Origin: Bdellovibrionota bacterium
GTDB taxonomy: Bacteria; Bdellovibrionota_G; JALEGL01; DATDPG01
Direction of reading: 5' to 3'
Length of the DNA: 33,484 bases
Assembly: GCA_035292885.1 (NCBI GenBank)
Contig: DATDPG010000055.1
Span: 1-33,484 of the forward strand
Made by a program: the position numbers and the translations under genes. Shown piece after piece: positions 1 through 10,322 of the stretch (position 1 is the stretch's first letter; each line of letters begins with the position of its first letter). Below the pieces are notes generated by a model. The model saw only the letters and a list, made by a program, of their open reading frames with translations. It did no database searches and had not been told where the DNA came from.

Positions 1-1123
1 TTGGAGATCTGGCGCGATTTCATCGACGGAAATGGGCGAAAAAAATCGTGGCCATCAGCGGGTCGAACGGAAAAACGACGACGAAGGAAATAGCGGCGGC
101 CCTGCTTGGGGCTTCGTACTCCGCCCTCAAAGCCCCCGGGACCTGGAACAACGCTTTGGGCGTGCCGCTTTCCCTCTTGATGCTCGAAAAAAAGCATGAT
201 GTGGCCGTCCTTGAAATGGGGATGAACGACTTCGGCGAACTTGCGATGTTGGGGCGAATGGCCGAGCACGACGCGGCGATTCTCACCAATGTCGGGCCGG
301 TTCATCTGGAAAAACTCGGCTCCGTCGAGGGGGTGGCTCGGGCGAAGGGCGAACTTTTCACGTCGCTGAAAGAGGGCGGCACGGCCGTGGTCAATCAGGA
401 CGACGGATGGATCGCGAAGCTCGCGTCGACGGTTTCCGGACGCAGAGTGACCGTGTCTCTGGCCGCCGGCGCCGACGTCTCGGCGAGAGTTCTACAGGAT
501 CTGGGGAGCGAGGGATTTCATTTGGCCGTTCAATACGGCGGACAGAAAACGGAAATCCGATTTCCCTTTGTCGGGATTCACAACGTCTACAACCTTCTAT
601 GCGCCCTGGGGGCGGCGTTGGCCCTCGAGGTTCCGGTGAGTCGTTTGCAAAAGGGAGTGGATGCGATTGTCCGGCCGTCGATGCGGCTGGAGACGATTGA
701 ATGCGGCCGCGGAATTCGCTTGATTAACGACTGTTACAACGCGAATCCGAGTTCCACGCTCGTGGCGTTGGAAGTGGTTCGGGACACGTCGCCCAAGCGA
801 AAGCTCGCCGTGCTCGGGGACATGATGGAACTGGGAGAATTCGCTCCGCGCGCTCACCGGGACATCGGCATCAAGGTAGCCACGTTCGGATTCGCCCATT
901 TATTCGTCCTGGGCCAGTTTTCAGGGGATCTCGTCCAGGGGGCGGTCCAGGGGGGAATGCCGCGCCAAAACATCACCGTGGGGAAATCGCACGAAGATCT
1001 GGCGAAAGCGATCTCCGAAAACGCGAAAGAGGGCGATACGATTCTCGTGAAAGGTTCGCGCGGAATGAAAATGGAAAAGGTAACGAACGAACTTCTCCGG
1101 CTTTGGCGGGAGAAAGGGGCGTA

Positions 1124-1124
<1 letters not shown>
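1..1124 (+). CDS. murF: UDP-N-acetylmuramoyl-tripeptide--D-alanyl-D-alanine ligase, 5' truncated by window
   Basis: This is the ATP-dependent cytoplasmic Mur ligase that adds D-Ala-D-Ala to UDP-MurNAc-tripeptide, the last soluble step of peptidoglycan precursor synthesis. The reading frame is open to the left edge, with its first full codon at base 3, so the true start lies upstream. The GTG at 48 is an internal valine just before the P-loop [11 protein letters not shown]. About 373 residues are visible, against roughly 450 in the family, so most of the N-terminal UDP-binding domain is missing. The central ATPase domain, the Mur-ligase motif DCYNANPSS and the C-terminal domain ending [14 protein letters not shown] are all present. 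The stop TAA shares its last A with the mraY ATG, so the genes are probably translationally coupled. The identification is secure. Confidence 0.96.
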
Positions 1125-2203
<1,079 letters not shown>

Positions 2204-2207
2204 GGCG

Positions 2208-3575
2208 ATGATGGAAACACTTCAGGGGAAAAGAATCGCCGTGATCGGCCTCGGTCCGCGCACGGGAGTTTCCCTCGTACGCTATTTGTGTACTTCCGGC
2301 GCAAACGTCATCGCTTACGACCGGCGGTCCGAATCGGACTTGGGGGAAAGTCTCCGCCCTCTGTCCGGGCTTCGGTTCGATCGGGAATTCGGCACGGAGG
2401 ATCCCCGTCGGATTGACGGGGCCGATCTGGTTCTCGTCAGTCCCGGCGTGCCGTCGGATACGAAATTTCTCTCCCGCCTCCGTTCGCGGGGGAAATCGAT
2501 CTGGAGCGAGATTGAGTTTGCGTCGCGCCGCCTTCGGATCCCGGTCATCGCGGTGACCGGATCGAACGGAAAATCGACGACCACGGCGCTCATTGCCCAT
2601 ATTCTTTCGCATTCGGGGAAGCGGGTCTTCTGCGGGGGAAACCTGGGGACTCCTCTGATAGAAGCCGTGGATAAGCCGTATGACGTGGCCGTTGCGGAGA
2701 TTTCGAGCTTCCAGCTGGAGGCGGTAGAGACGTTCCACCCGCGAGTCGGCGTGCTTTTAAATATTTCCCCCAATCACCTGGATCGGCACAAAGATCTTCG
2801 CACGTACGCCGGGCTCAAGGAGCGACTCTTCGACCACATGACGTCGGGGAATCGCGCGATCCTCAACCAGGACGACGCCACCTGCCTCGAAATCGCCCGC
2901 CGCATCCACGCGAATGTTTGGTTCTTTTCGCTGCGGAAAAACTCGGACGCCCAGATTCGATTGCAGGACGGATTTATCTCGCTTCCGAACGGCGAAAAGG
3001 TGTCGATGCGATCGTACCGCCTGCCCGGAAGCCACAATCTGGAAAACGCCCTGGCGGCGGCGGGAGCGGCGGCGTCCATGGACTGCCCATCGTCCCTGAT
3101 CGAAAAGGCGATTTCCACGTTTGAAGCGCTTCCGCACCGTTTGCAGCCGGTCGCCACGATCGACCAAGTGCGCTTTATTAACGACTCCAAAAGCACGACG
3201 CCCGATTCCGCCGTGCGGGCATTGGAGAGCTTTCCGAATCCGATCGTCCTGCTCGCCGGCGGCCGGCCCAAAGGAGCGAGTTACGCCAAATTGGCGCGGG
3301 CCGCCCAAGGGAAAGTCCGATCCGCCTTCTTCTACGGCGAGGCGGCGGAAGAAATGGCCCGGGCCTTTTCCTCCGTTCCTCACCGGGTGGTGAAAACACT
3401 CTCCGAGGCGCTCTCCGCAGCACTCTCCGTCGCTCAATCCGGGGATGTGGTGCTTCTTTCACCGGCCAATGCGAGCTTCGATCAATTCAAAGATTTCGAA
3501 GATCGGGGTCGGACATTCGCGGCCTTGGTCAAACGGAGCGAGTCGACACGGAAGGGCGTGGAGGCCGATCGATGA
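2208..3575 (+). CDS. murD: UDP-N-acetylmuramoylalanine--D-glutamate ligase
   Basis: This cytoplasmic Mur ligase adds D-glutamate to UDP-MurNAc-L-Ala. At 455 residues it has normal length. It shows an N-terminal Rossmann-like UDP-binding domain (IAVIGLGPRTGVSLVRYL), the ATPase P-loop VTGSNGKSTTTALIAHIL, the conserved NISPNHLDRH, and INDSKSTTPDS at the start of the C-terminal domain, which matches MurD rather than MurC/E/F. Two adjacent ATG codons (2208 and 2211) could each serve as start. The TGA stop overlaps the ftsW ATG as ATGA. MurE is not visible and presumably lies upstream of the window with the rest of murF. Confidence 0.97.
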   Translation: MMETLQGKRIAVIGLGPRTGVSLVRYLCTSGANVIAYDRRSESDLGESLRPLSGLRFDREFGTEDPRRIDGADLVLVSPGVPSDTKFLSRLRSRGKSIWSEIEFASRRLRIPVIAVTGSNGKSTTTALIAHILSHSGKRVFCGGNLGTPLIEAVDKPYDVAVAEISSFQLEAVETFHPRVGVLLNISPNHLDRHKDLRTYAGLKERLFDHMTSGNRAILNQDDATCLEIARRIHANVWFFSLRKNSDAQIRLQDGFISLPNGEKVSMRSYRLPGSHNLENALAAAGAAASMDCPSSLIEKAISTFEALPHRLQPVATIDQVRFINDSKSTTPDSAVRALESFPNPIVLLAGGRPKGASYAKLARAAQGKVRSAFFYGEAAEEMARAFSSVPHRVVKTLSEALSAALSVAQSGDVVLLSPANASFDQFKDFEDRGRTFAALVKRSESTRKGVEADR

Positions 3576-4711
3576 CACCGTCCGCCAAACTCCGAAAGAT
3601 TCGGCATCTCGATCCTGTGCTCACGCTGGCTACGCTCGGACTCTTGGCGCTGGGAACCGTGATGGTTTTCAGTTCCAGTTCTTCGATCGGGGCGGAAAAG
3701 TTCGGCGACAGCGCCTATTACCTGAAGCGGCATCTGATCTGGATGGCGATCGGGGGATTGGGAATGGGCGTGACCTTCTTCATCAATCCGTTTCCGTTGA
3801 AAAAGCTTGCGACACCCGCCTTGATCGGAGGGCTGATTCTCTTGGGTCTCGTCATGGTGACCGGAACGGCGCGGAACAAAGCCGTGCGATGGCTAAACCT
3901 CGGAGGCCTTGTGTTTCAGCCTTCCGAGTTCGTAAAGCTGACCGTGGTCTTATACACCGCCGCCTATTTGGCGAAGGCCCGGGAAAGGATTCAAAAGTTT
4001 TCCAAAGGGTTGCTCCCTCTGTTGGCCACGGTGGGCGGGATTGTCCTGGTTCTGCTCAAGGAGCCCGATTTCGGGACGGCCGTCCTCGTTACATTCGTCG
4101 TCGCCATGATGGTCTTCGTGGGCGGGGCCAATCTTTGGCACGTCGGAGCGCTGGGTGCTCTGGCGGGCGTCGCGAGTTACGCGCTCATTTTGTCGTCGGC
4201 TTATCGGCGCCGCAGGCTGATGGCGTTTCTCCATCCTTGGCAAGACCCTCTGGGGAGCGGATTTCAAATTCTCCAGTCTTTCATCGCCTTCCAGAACGGC
4301 GGGTTCCAGGGACAGGGACTCGGGGACGGCACGCAAAAATTGCTCTACCTGCCGGAAATGCACACCGATTTTATTTTCGCCGTGATCGCCGAGGAACTGG
4401 GTTTTCTCGGAAGTTTTCTGGTGATCTTTCTCTTCGCCCTCATCGTGATTCAAGGGTTTCGGCTTTCGCTTCGACTCCGCGAGCCTTTTACGTCGAGTTT
4501 GGCCCTGGGTCTCACCGGCTTGATCGGTTTCCAGGCCTTCTTTCATATGGCCGTCGTCATGGGCCTTGTTCCGACGAAGGGCCTTACGCTCCCCTTCATC
4601 AGTTACGGCGGCTCCTCGTTGGTGATTACGTTGATGTCGATCGGGCTGCTTTTGTCCTTGTCGGCGACGCTCTCAATGACGACCTCCATGGCGCGCAGGA
4701 GGGTGCGATGA
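3572..4711 (+). CDS. ftsW: SEDS-family septal peptidoglycan glycosyltransferase FtsW
   Basis: This polytopic membrane protein polymerises lipid II into glycan strands at the septum together with a class B penicillin-binding protein. It has 379 residues with about ten hydrophobic segments. SEDS signatures are clear: LPEMHTDFIFAVIAEELG, whose Asp in HTDF is the proposed catalytic residue of the family, and PFISYGGSSLV near the C-terminus. RodA is the alternative family member, but the position between murD and murG is the classic ftsW slot. It overlaps murD and murG by four bases on each side. A strong Shine-Dalgarno AGGAGGG for murG lies within its last codons at 4697-4703. Confidence 0.95.
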   Translation: MTPSAKLRKIRHLDPVLTLATLGLLALGTVMVFSSSSSIGAEKFGDSAYYLKRHLIWMAIGGLGMGVTFFINPFPLKKLATPALIGGLILLGLVMVTGTARNKAVRWLNLGGLVFQPSEFVKLTVVLYTAAYLAKARERIQKFSKGLLPLLATVGGIVLVLLKEPDFGTAVLVTFVVAMMVFVGGANLWHVGALGALAGVASYALILSSAYRRRRLMAFLHPWQDPLGSGFQILQSFIAFQNGGFQGQGLGDGTQKLLYLPEMHTDFIFAVIAEELGFLGSFLVIFLFALIVIQGFRLSLRLREPFTSSLALGLTGLIGFQAFFHMAVVMGLVPTKGLTLPFISYGGSSLVITLMSIGLLLSLSATLSMTTSMARRRVR

Positions 4712-5802
4712 AGCTGCTCATGGCCGCCGGCGGCACCGGGGGACACGTGTTTCCGGCGCTGGCGATCGCGCGGACGGCTGTGGCGAAAAACCGCGAGACG
4801 AAGGTTCTCTTTGTGGGGACCCCCAAAGGCTTTGAGAGTCGGTCGATTCCGAAAGAGGAATTTCCGCTGGAGCTGATCTCCGTCGGCGGCCTCAAAGGAA
4901 AACGCTTTTCCGATCGGATGCGGAACATGGCGACCCTTCCGGCGGCGTTTTGGGCGTCGTGGAAAATTCTTCGAAACTTCGCCCCGAACGTGGCGTTCGG
5001 AATCGGAGGATACGCGTCCGGGCCGATTCTCCTCCTGGCGGCGCTTCGAGGACTCGAAACCGCAATTTTGGAACCGAACGCCGTGCCGGGCTTCTCCAAT
5101 CGGGTGTTGAGCCGATTCGTGCACCGCGTGTTTCTTGCGTTCGAGGAGGCGAAGTCGAGGCTTCCCGAACGAAAATGTCTCGTCGTCGGAAACCCGATCC
5201 GGAGCGAAATATTGCGCGTCGCCCCTCCGATCTTTTCGGGAGAGAAACGAACGCTCTTGATCTTCGGCGGGTCGCAGGGGGCGCATCGCCTCAACGACGC
5301 GATGATTCACGCACTGCCGTTCCTGGAAACGCTTAAAGAAAAGCTCTTCATGATTCATCAGACCGGGGCGCGGGACGAATTAGCCGTGCGCAAAGCGTAT
5401 CGAGATCGATCGTTTCAGGCGGAAGTCCATCCGTTTATCGATGGCATGTCGGAAGCGTACGGGCGGGCCGATCTGGTGATCGGCCGTTCCGGATCGAGCG
5501 TGATGGAAATCGCCGCCTGCGGGCGGCCCTCGATCCTCGTTCCGTTTCCGTACGCCGCGGACGATCATCAACGAATGAACGGCCGGATTTTCGCCCAGGC
5601 GGGCGCGGCCATCTACATCGAAGATCAGGACTGCAGTGGCGAAACGCTTGCGAAAGCCATCCGCGAGTTGGTGACGAATCCCAATCGCCTGCGGGAGATG
5701 AGCGTCCAAGCCTTGCGATTCCGTCACGAAGACGCGGCCGACCGAATCGTTCAAGAACTCACGCAGATGTCCGGGAGCCGGTCCGAGCGGGAGGCCGCAT
5801 GA
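4708..5802 (+). CDS. murG: Undecaprenyldiphospho-muramoylpentapeptide GlcNAc transferase
   Basis: This peripheral inner-membrane GT28 enzyme converts lipid I to lipid II using UDP-GlcNAc. At 364 residues it is normal in length. Visible motifs are AAGGTGGHVFPALAIA at the N-terminus, FGIGGYASGP, ILEPNAVPGFSNR, and the donor-binding region GRSGSSVMEIAACGRP followed by DDHQRMNG. The frame stays open far upstream (to 3445), but that part is a shadow of ftsW. The ATG at 4708 overlaps the ftsW stop, follows AGGAGGG at the right spacing and gives the family N-terminus MKLLMAAGGTGGH. The gene runs into murC through an ATGA overlap. Confidence 0.97.
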   Translation: MKLLMAAGGTGGHVFPALAIARTAVAKNRETKVLFVGTPKGFESRSIPKEEFPLELISVGGLKGKRFSDRMRNMATLPAAFWASWKILRNFAPNVAFGIGGYASGPILLLAALRGLETAILEPNAVPGFSNRVLSRFVHRVFLAFEEAKSRLPERKCLVVGNPIRSEILRVAPPIFSGEKRTLLIFGGSQGAHRLNDAMIHALPFLETLKEKLFMIHQTGARDELAVRKAYRDRSFQAEVHPFIDGMSEAYGRADLVIGRSGSSVMEIAACGRPSILVPFPYAADDHQRMNGRIFAQAGAAIYIEDQDCSGETLAKAIRELVTNPNRLREMSVQALRFRHEDAADRIVQELTQMSGSRSEREAA

Positions 5803-7184
5803 AGCGCGTGCATTTCATCGGCATCGGCGGAATCGGCATGAGCGGAATCGCCGAAATCTTAGTCCGATCGGGCTACCAGGTGAGCGGCAGCGATCTGCGG
5901 CAGAACACCGAGACGGCCAAACTCAAGGGACTGGGAGCGAGAATCTATAAAGGTCATCAGAGTTCGCAGGTGGGCGATGCGGAGATGGTCGTTTTTTCCT
6001 CGGCCGTTTCCAGCGACAACCCTGAAATGATGGAGGCGAAGCGCCTCGGCCTTCCGGTTCTCGCTCGGTCGGAGATGCTGGCGGAGCTGATGCGGAAGAA
6101 GCGATCGATCGTGGTGGCGGGGGCCCACGGCAAAACAACGACCAGTGCCATGATCACCACTCTCCTGTTGGAGGCGGGATTCGACCCGACGGCGGTGATT
6201 GGAGGCAGGCTTCGGCGGATCGCGGGAAACGCCAAGATGGGGACCGACGAGTGGTTTGTGGCCGAATCGGACGAGAGCGACGGCTCGTTCCTCCATCTCC
6301 TTCCCATGGTGGCGGTGATCACCAACGTCGACCGCGAGCACCTCGACCACTACGGTTCGTTCGAAAACCTCGAGCAAGCGTTTGTGGATTTTGGAAATCG
6401 CGTCCCGTTCGACGGTGTCGTGATCCTCTGCCGAGACGACGCGCCTCTGGCCAAAGCGATTCCGAAAATCGATCGACCAGTCGTCACGTACGGGATGGAA
6501 TCGGAGGCGGACGTTACGGCCAAGAATGTCCGCTGTTCCGCCGGACGCTCCAATTTCACGGTCGTTTGGAAAGGTGAAACGGTCTGCGACCTTTTAATTC
6601 CGGTGACGGGAAAGCACAATGTCCTCAATGCCCTGGCCGCGGCCGCCGTCGGCCACCATCTTGGACTTTCGTGGGGAGATGTGTCGAAGGGGTTGGCGGC
6701 GTTTACGGGAATCGATCGGCGGCTGGAAACGAAGGGGGAGTGCGGCGGAATTCGAGTGATCGATGATTACGCCCACCACCCGACCGAAATCCGGGCCTCG
6801 CTCGAGGCGTTACGACTGATGGCGGCCGGCGGCGCGGTGCGCGTTCTTTTTCAACCCCATCGGTACACGCGCGTACGGGATCTTTGGAAAGAATTTGTCG
6901 CCGTCTTCGATCTTGCCGACGAAGTGGTGGTCGCGCCGATTTATGCAGCGAGCGAACGCCCCATTTCCGGCGTGGAATCGGAGCGATTGGTTAAAGAAAT
7001 CGTCCAGCGGCGAAAGACGAGTGTTCGGTACGCTCGATCGCTCGAGGAGGGGAGCGATTACCTTTCGGAGAATGTGAAAAAGGGGGACCTCCTCGTGACG
7101 ATGGGCGCGGGGGACGTGACGAAAATGGCCGGTGCGCTTTTGGAAAAACTTCAACGGGCGACGCCGAAAGGAACAGGGCGGTGA
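5799..7184 (+). CDS. murC: UDP-N-acetylmuramate--L-alanine ligase
   Basis: This is the first Mur ligase, joining L-Ala to UDP-MurNAc in the cytoplasm. It has 461 residues, the normal length. It carries the MurC N-terminal motif HFIGIGGIGMSGIAEIL, the P-loop VAGAHGKTTTSAM, TNVDREHLDHYGS, IDDYAHHPTEI and FQPHRYTR, which together are specific to MurC/Mpl. The Mpl recycling ligase is the alternative, but the dcw position and the coupling to murG and murB favour MurC. It overlaps murG (ATGA) and murB (GTGA). Confidence 0.97.
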   Translation: MKRVHFIGIGGIGMSGIAEILVRSGYQVSGSDLRQNTETAKLKGLGARIYKGHQSSQVGDAEMVVFSSAVSSDNPEMMEAKRLGLPVLARSEMLAELMRKKRSIVVAGAHGKTTTSAMITTLLLEAGFDPTAVIGGRLRRIAGNAKMGTDEWFVAESDESDGSFLHLLPMVAVITNVDREHLDHYGSFENLEQAFVDFGNRVPFDGVVILCRDDAPLAKAIPKIDRPVVTYGMESEADVTAKNVRCSAGRSNFTVVWKGETVCDLLIPVTGKHNVLNALAAAAVGHHLGLSWGDVSKGLAAFTGIDRRLETKGECGGIRVIDDYAHHPTEIRASLEALRLMAAGGAVRVLFQPHRYTRVRDLWKEFVAVFDLADEVVVAPIYAASERPISGVESERLVKEIVQRRKTSVRYARSLEEGSDYLSENVKKGDLLVTMGAGDVTKMAGALLEKLQRATPKGTGR

Positions 7185-8143
7185 TTACCGTGACGATTCA
7201 CGAAAGCCCGAGAAAAGCGAGTTCGGAGTTCGACGCACTCGAACAAATTTGTTCGGGTTCAGTGCGGCGGAACGAATCGCTGAAAAGATGGACCACATTT
7301 CGATGTGAAGCGAAAGCGGATGCGATTGCGTCGCCGAAAACCATCGAGATGCTCACGAAACTCGTCGATCGGTTGATCGCCATGAAGACCACGTGGCGGG
7401 TTCTCGGGCGCGGATCCAATTTGTTGGTGAAAGACGGCGGGTATCCGGGCGCCTTGGTCGACCTCGCCGTTGGTTTCTCCGCGATCGCGATCGAAAACGA
7501 GGATTCGCGTGAAACTCGGGTGCGCGTCGAGGGTGGGGTTGCCAACGGGACGTTTCTCCAGTGGTGCCGGGACCGAAACCTGAAAGGGTTCGGATTTTCG
7601 TTCGGAATTCCCGGTTCGATCGGAGGAGGAATACGGATGAACGCAGGCACGCCGCTGGGATCGTTCTCCCAGATTCTCCGGGAGGTCGAGGGATTGGATT
7701 TTTCCCGCAAAGTTGCTCATCCGACGCAACTTCGTGTCGAAGAGAAGGATTTTCTCTACCGCGATTTTCCGAAGGGACACCATCTTGTGATCACCGCCGG
7801 GTCTTTTTGTTTGAAGAAGTCGGATTCGGCCTCCGTCAATGGAGAAATCGAAGCGGCGAAGGATCGGCGAAAGAATCAGCCGCTGGAACTCCCCAATTTC
7901 GGCTCGGTCTTCAAGAATCCGCAAGGCGACTTTGCGGGGAGATTGATCGAAGCCGCGGGGCTCAAAGGGACGCGAATCGGAGATGCGGAGATTTCACGGC
8001 GTCACGCCAATTTTATCGTGAACCTCGGCCGAGCAAAAACAGCCGATGCACTCACACTTATGTCGATGGCTCAGGAGACCGTTCAAGAGAAATTTGGCGT
8101 TAAGCTTGAACCTGAAGTTCATGTGATCGGGGTGGAAGCATGA
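7181..8143 (+). CDS. murB: UDP-N-acetylenolpyruvoylglucosamine reductase
   Basis: This FAD- and NADPH-dependent cytoplasmic enzyme reduces UDP-GlcNAc-enolpyruvate to UDP-MurNAc. It has 320 residues. The FAD-binding motif RVLGRGSNLLVKDGGYPGALV, GFSFGIPGSIGGGIRMNAGT, the catalytic serine segment NFGSVFKNP and the C-terminal catalytic Glu in LEPEVHVIG are all present. The substrate-binding YR motif reads FLYRDFPKG, so the Ser that usually follows (YRxS) is replaced. The start is GTG at 7181, overlapping the murC stop; a second in-frame GTG at 7190 is possible. The first 30 or so residues are less conserved than the rest. The stop overlaps the ftsQ ATG. Confidence 0.95.
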   Translation: MITVTIHESPRKASSEFDALEQICSGSVRRNESLKRWTTFRCEAKADAIASPKTIEMLTKLVDRLIAMKTTWRVLGRGSNLLVKDGGYPGALVDLAVGFSAIAIENEDSRETRVRVEGGVANGTFLQWCRDRNLKGFGFSFGIPGSIGGGIRMNAGTPLGSFSQILREVEGLDFSRKVAHPTQLRVEEKDFLYRDFPKGHHLVITAGSFCLKKSDSASVNGEIEAAKDRRKNQPLELPNFGSVFKNPQGDFAGRLIEAAGLKGTRIGDAEISRRHANFIVNLGRAKTADALTLMSMAQETVQEKFGVKLEPEVHVIGVEA

Positions 8144-9090
8144 GGCGGAGGCATGGGCGAGTAAGGCACCCCGGCCTGTTGCGCCTCTTCGCGTCGTTGG
8201 CCTTCGTGGCGGGAATGTTGTCGCTCCCTTGGCTGGTGCGAAGCACCTTGCCGAAATTACCCGTGAACGTGCGCGAACTTTACGTGTCGGGCGGTTCACT
8301 CCTTTCCGCCCTCGATATTCGATCGATGGCCAAAGTCGATCGAGGCCAGAAACTGTTCTCGGCTTCCATGGAACGCGTCGTTCAGCGGGTCAAGGCCGAT
8401 CCCCGGGTCGAAAGAGTGGCGGTCGTTCGAAACGCGACGGGGGATATGGCCATCCAGGTTACCGAGCGAAAAGCGGCCGCGCTCATCAATCTTGATGACC
8501 TCTATTATGCGGACGCCGAAGGTACCATCCTCGGTTCGGTGCCGGCGGGCGCCAAAGACATGGAGAGCCTGCCAATCGTCACCGGTCCGTGGAAAGGATC
8601 CGCCAAGAATCGAAAATCGATTCCGGAGATCCGTTCGGCGCTCGAATTGATGGCCGTGCTTGCAACCGCGGGAGTTGCGCAGAATCAAATCTCGGAAATT
8701 CATTTCGATGAAAAGCTCGGCTGGGTTCTTTACCACGTGGGCTGTGGAATGCGGATCGTGATCGGCTGGGACGGATTCCCGACAAAAGCCAAACGGCTCA
8801 AACGCGTGTTGCGCGATTTTGAAAAGCGAGAACCGCTCGTTCGCGAAATCGACCTCGATTTCGACGACCGGGCGATTGTCAAACTGAAACGAGCACAGCG
8901 CGGCTCGGTCGCAACCAAGGGGGAACTTCGAACGGCCGCCATCGGCCGCCGCGCTATTGTCGCGGTTCCCCCGCACCCGGACGACATATGGGGCGTTGAA
9001 AACCACGACGGTCCAAATTCTTCGCGCGCTGCGAAGAATTTGGACCGTCACATCATAGAGAAGAGGAGTGGAGATGGCGAAGAGGGATAA
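8140..9090 (+). CDS. ftsQ: Cell division protein FtsQ
   Basis: FtsQ is a bitopic divisome scaffold that links the early ring to FtsL/FtsB. The 316-residue protein has a short basic cytoplasmic N-terminus and one membrane segment (about residues 10-32, LLRLFASLAFVAGMLSLPWLV). A POTRA domain follows (from VRELYVSGGSLLSALDI to IQVTERKAAALI), then a beta domain ending around IDLDFDDRAIVKL. After this, about 60 residues form an unusual low-complexity tail, part of which is encoded by a perfect hairpin (9007-9049). The gene overlaps murB by 4 bases and ftsA by 17 bases. The family call rests on the POTRA layout and the position, because FtsQ sequences diverge strongly. Confidence 0.88.
   Translation: MRRRHGRVRHPGLLRLFASLAFVAGMLSLPWLVRSTLPKLPVNVRELYVSGGSLLSALDIRSMAKVDRGQKLFSASMERVVQRVKADPRVERVAVVRNATGDMAIQVTERKAAALINLDDLYYADAEGTILGSVPAGAKDMESLPIVTGPWKGSAKNRKSIPEIRSALELMAVLATAGVAQNQISEIHFDEKLGWVLYHVGCGMRIVIGWDGFPTKAKRLKRVLRDFEKREPLVREIDLDFDDRAIVKLKRAQRGSVATKGELRTAAIGRRAIVAVPPHPDDIWGVENHDGPNSSRAAKNLDRHIIEKRSGDGEEG
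9007..9049. repeat. Perfect 19-bp inverted repeat (hairpin) at the ftsQ/ftsA junction
   Basis: The left arm 9007-9025 (GACGGTCCAAATTCTTCGC) and the right arm 9031-9049 are exact reverse complements around a 5-base loop, GCGCT. The structure lies inside the coding sequence for the FtsQ tail, beyond the conserved domain. It ends 13 bases before the ftsA Shine-Dalgarno (GAGGAG, 9063-9068). No T-tract follows, so it is not a typical intrinsic terminator. It could be an mRNA structure tuning ftsA translation or mRNA stability, a protein-binding palindrome, or a small inserted palindromic repeat. Confidence 0.9.
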
Positions 9091-10303
9091 CTTAGTGGTC
9101 GGGCTGGATATCGGCACAACCAAGATCTGCACCATCGTCGGTGAGATGACCGACACCGGGATCGACATCGTGGGAATCGGAACGCATCCGTCGAAAGGGC
9201 TGCGAAAGGGGGTCGTGATCAATATCGATTCCACCGTTCAGTCGATCCAGAAGGCGGTGGAAGAGGCGGAGCTGATGGCGGGGTGTGAAATTCATTCCGT
9301 CTACGCCGGGATCGCCGGAGGGCACATCCGCGGTTTTAACAGCCACGGAATCGTGGCGATCAAGGACAAGGAGGTCAAAGCGATGGACATCGATCGGGTC
9401 ATCGATGCCGCGAAGGCGGTCGCCCTGCCGATGGATCGCGAAGTGCTCCATATTCTTCCGCAGGAGTTCATCGTCGACGAGCAGGACGGCATCCGCGATC
9501 CGGTGGGAATGGCGGGCGTTCGGCTCGAAGCGAAGGTGCACATCGTCACCGGAGCGGTTACTTCGGCGCAGAACATCGTGAAGTGTTGCAATCGGTGCGG
9601 CCTCAATGTCTCCGATATCGTCCTGGAACAGCTCGCTTCGGCGGACGCTGTTCTCACAACGGACGAAAAGGAACTGGGCGTGGCGATGATCGACATCGGC
9701 GGCGGCACGACCGATCTCGTGGTTTTTGCTCAGGGAGCGATCAAACACTCCGCCGTGTTGGCGTTGGGAGGGAACCACCTGACGAACGACATCGCGGTCG
9801 GAATTCGCACGCCGACGGCGGAAGCCGAGGAAATCAAACACAAGTTCGGCTGCGCGATGGCGAGTTTGGTCGACCGGGAAGAAACGATCGAAGTGCCGAG
9901 TGTCGGCGGACGAAAACCGCGCATCGTATCCAGACAACTTCTTTGCGAAATCGTGGAACCGCGAGCGGAAGAGATCCTGATGCTCGTGAAGCGCGAAATC
10001 GAAAAATCGGGGTACGGAGATCTGATCGCCTCGGGGCTGGTGATCACCGGCGGATCTTCGATTTTGGACGGCATGGTGGAGTTGGCCGAGCGGGTCTTTG
10101 ACTGTCCGGTTCGCCGGGGAGTACCGCAAGGAATCGGCGGTTTGGTCGATGTTGTGTCGAGCCCGATGTACGCGACGGGAGTGGGATTGGTTCTCTACGG
10201 CAGCAAACAGGAGACGCAGGCTTCGAAGTTCCGCGTTCGAGAGGCGAACGTTTACGCGAAGGTCCGGGCGCGGATGCGCGAATGGTTTGGGGAGTTCTTT
10301 TAA
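9074..10303 (+). CDS. ftsA: Cell division protein FtsA
   Basis: FtsA is an actin-like ATPase that tethers FtsZ filaments to the inner membrane. It has 409 residues from the ATG at 9074. The ATPase fold is shown by the phosphate-1 motif GLDIGTTKICTIVGE, the phosphate-2 motif MIDIGGGTTDLVVF and the adenosine motif GLVITGGSSILDGM. The C-terminus REANVYAKVRARMREWFGEFF fits the membrane-targeting amphipathic helix. A GTG at 9068 is in frame, but it overlaps the Shine-Dalgarno GAGGAG (9063-9068), which is well spaced for the ATG at 9074. The first bases overlap the end of ftsQ, and the hairpin immediately upstream may affect its expression. Confidence 0.96.
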   Translation: MAKRDNLVVGLDIGTTKICTIVGEMTDTGIDIVGIGTHPSKGLRKGVVINIDSTVQSIQKAVEEAELMAGCEIHSVYAGIAGGHIRGFNSHGIVAIKDKEVKAMDIDRVIDAAKAVALPMDREVLHILPQEFIVDEQDGIRDPVGMAGVRLEAKVHIVTGAVTSAQNIVKCCNRCGLNVSDIVLEQLASADAVLTTDEKELGVAMIDIGGGTTDLVVFAQGAIKHSAVLALGGNHLTNDIAVGIRTPTAEAEEIKHKFGCAMASLVDREETIEVPSVGGRKPRIVSRQLLCEIVEPRAEEILMLVKREIEKSGYGDLIASGLVITGGSSILDGMVELAERVFDCPVRRGVPQGIGGLVDVVSSPMYATGVGLVLYGSKQETQASKFRVREANVYAKVRARMREWFGEFF

Positions 10304-10322
10304 ACCTTAACGGAGAGACGAA

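Noticed and set aside
3445-4707. A continuous frame that would extend MurG upstream by 421 residues
   Set aside because: It runs antiparallel to no known domain and lies over ftsW in another frame; the murG ATG at 4708 has AGGAGGG and the family N-terminus.
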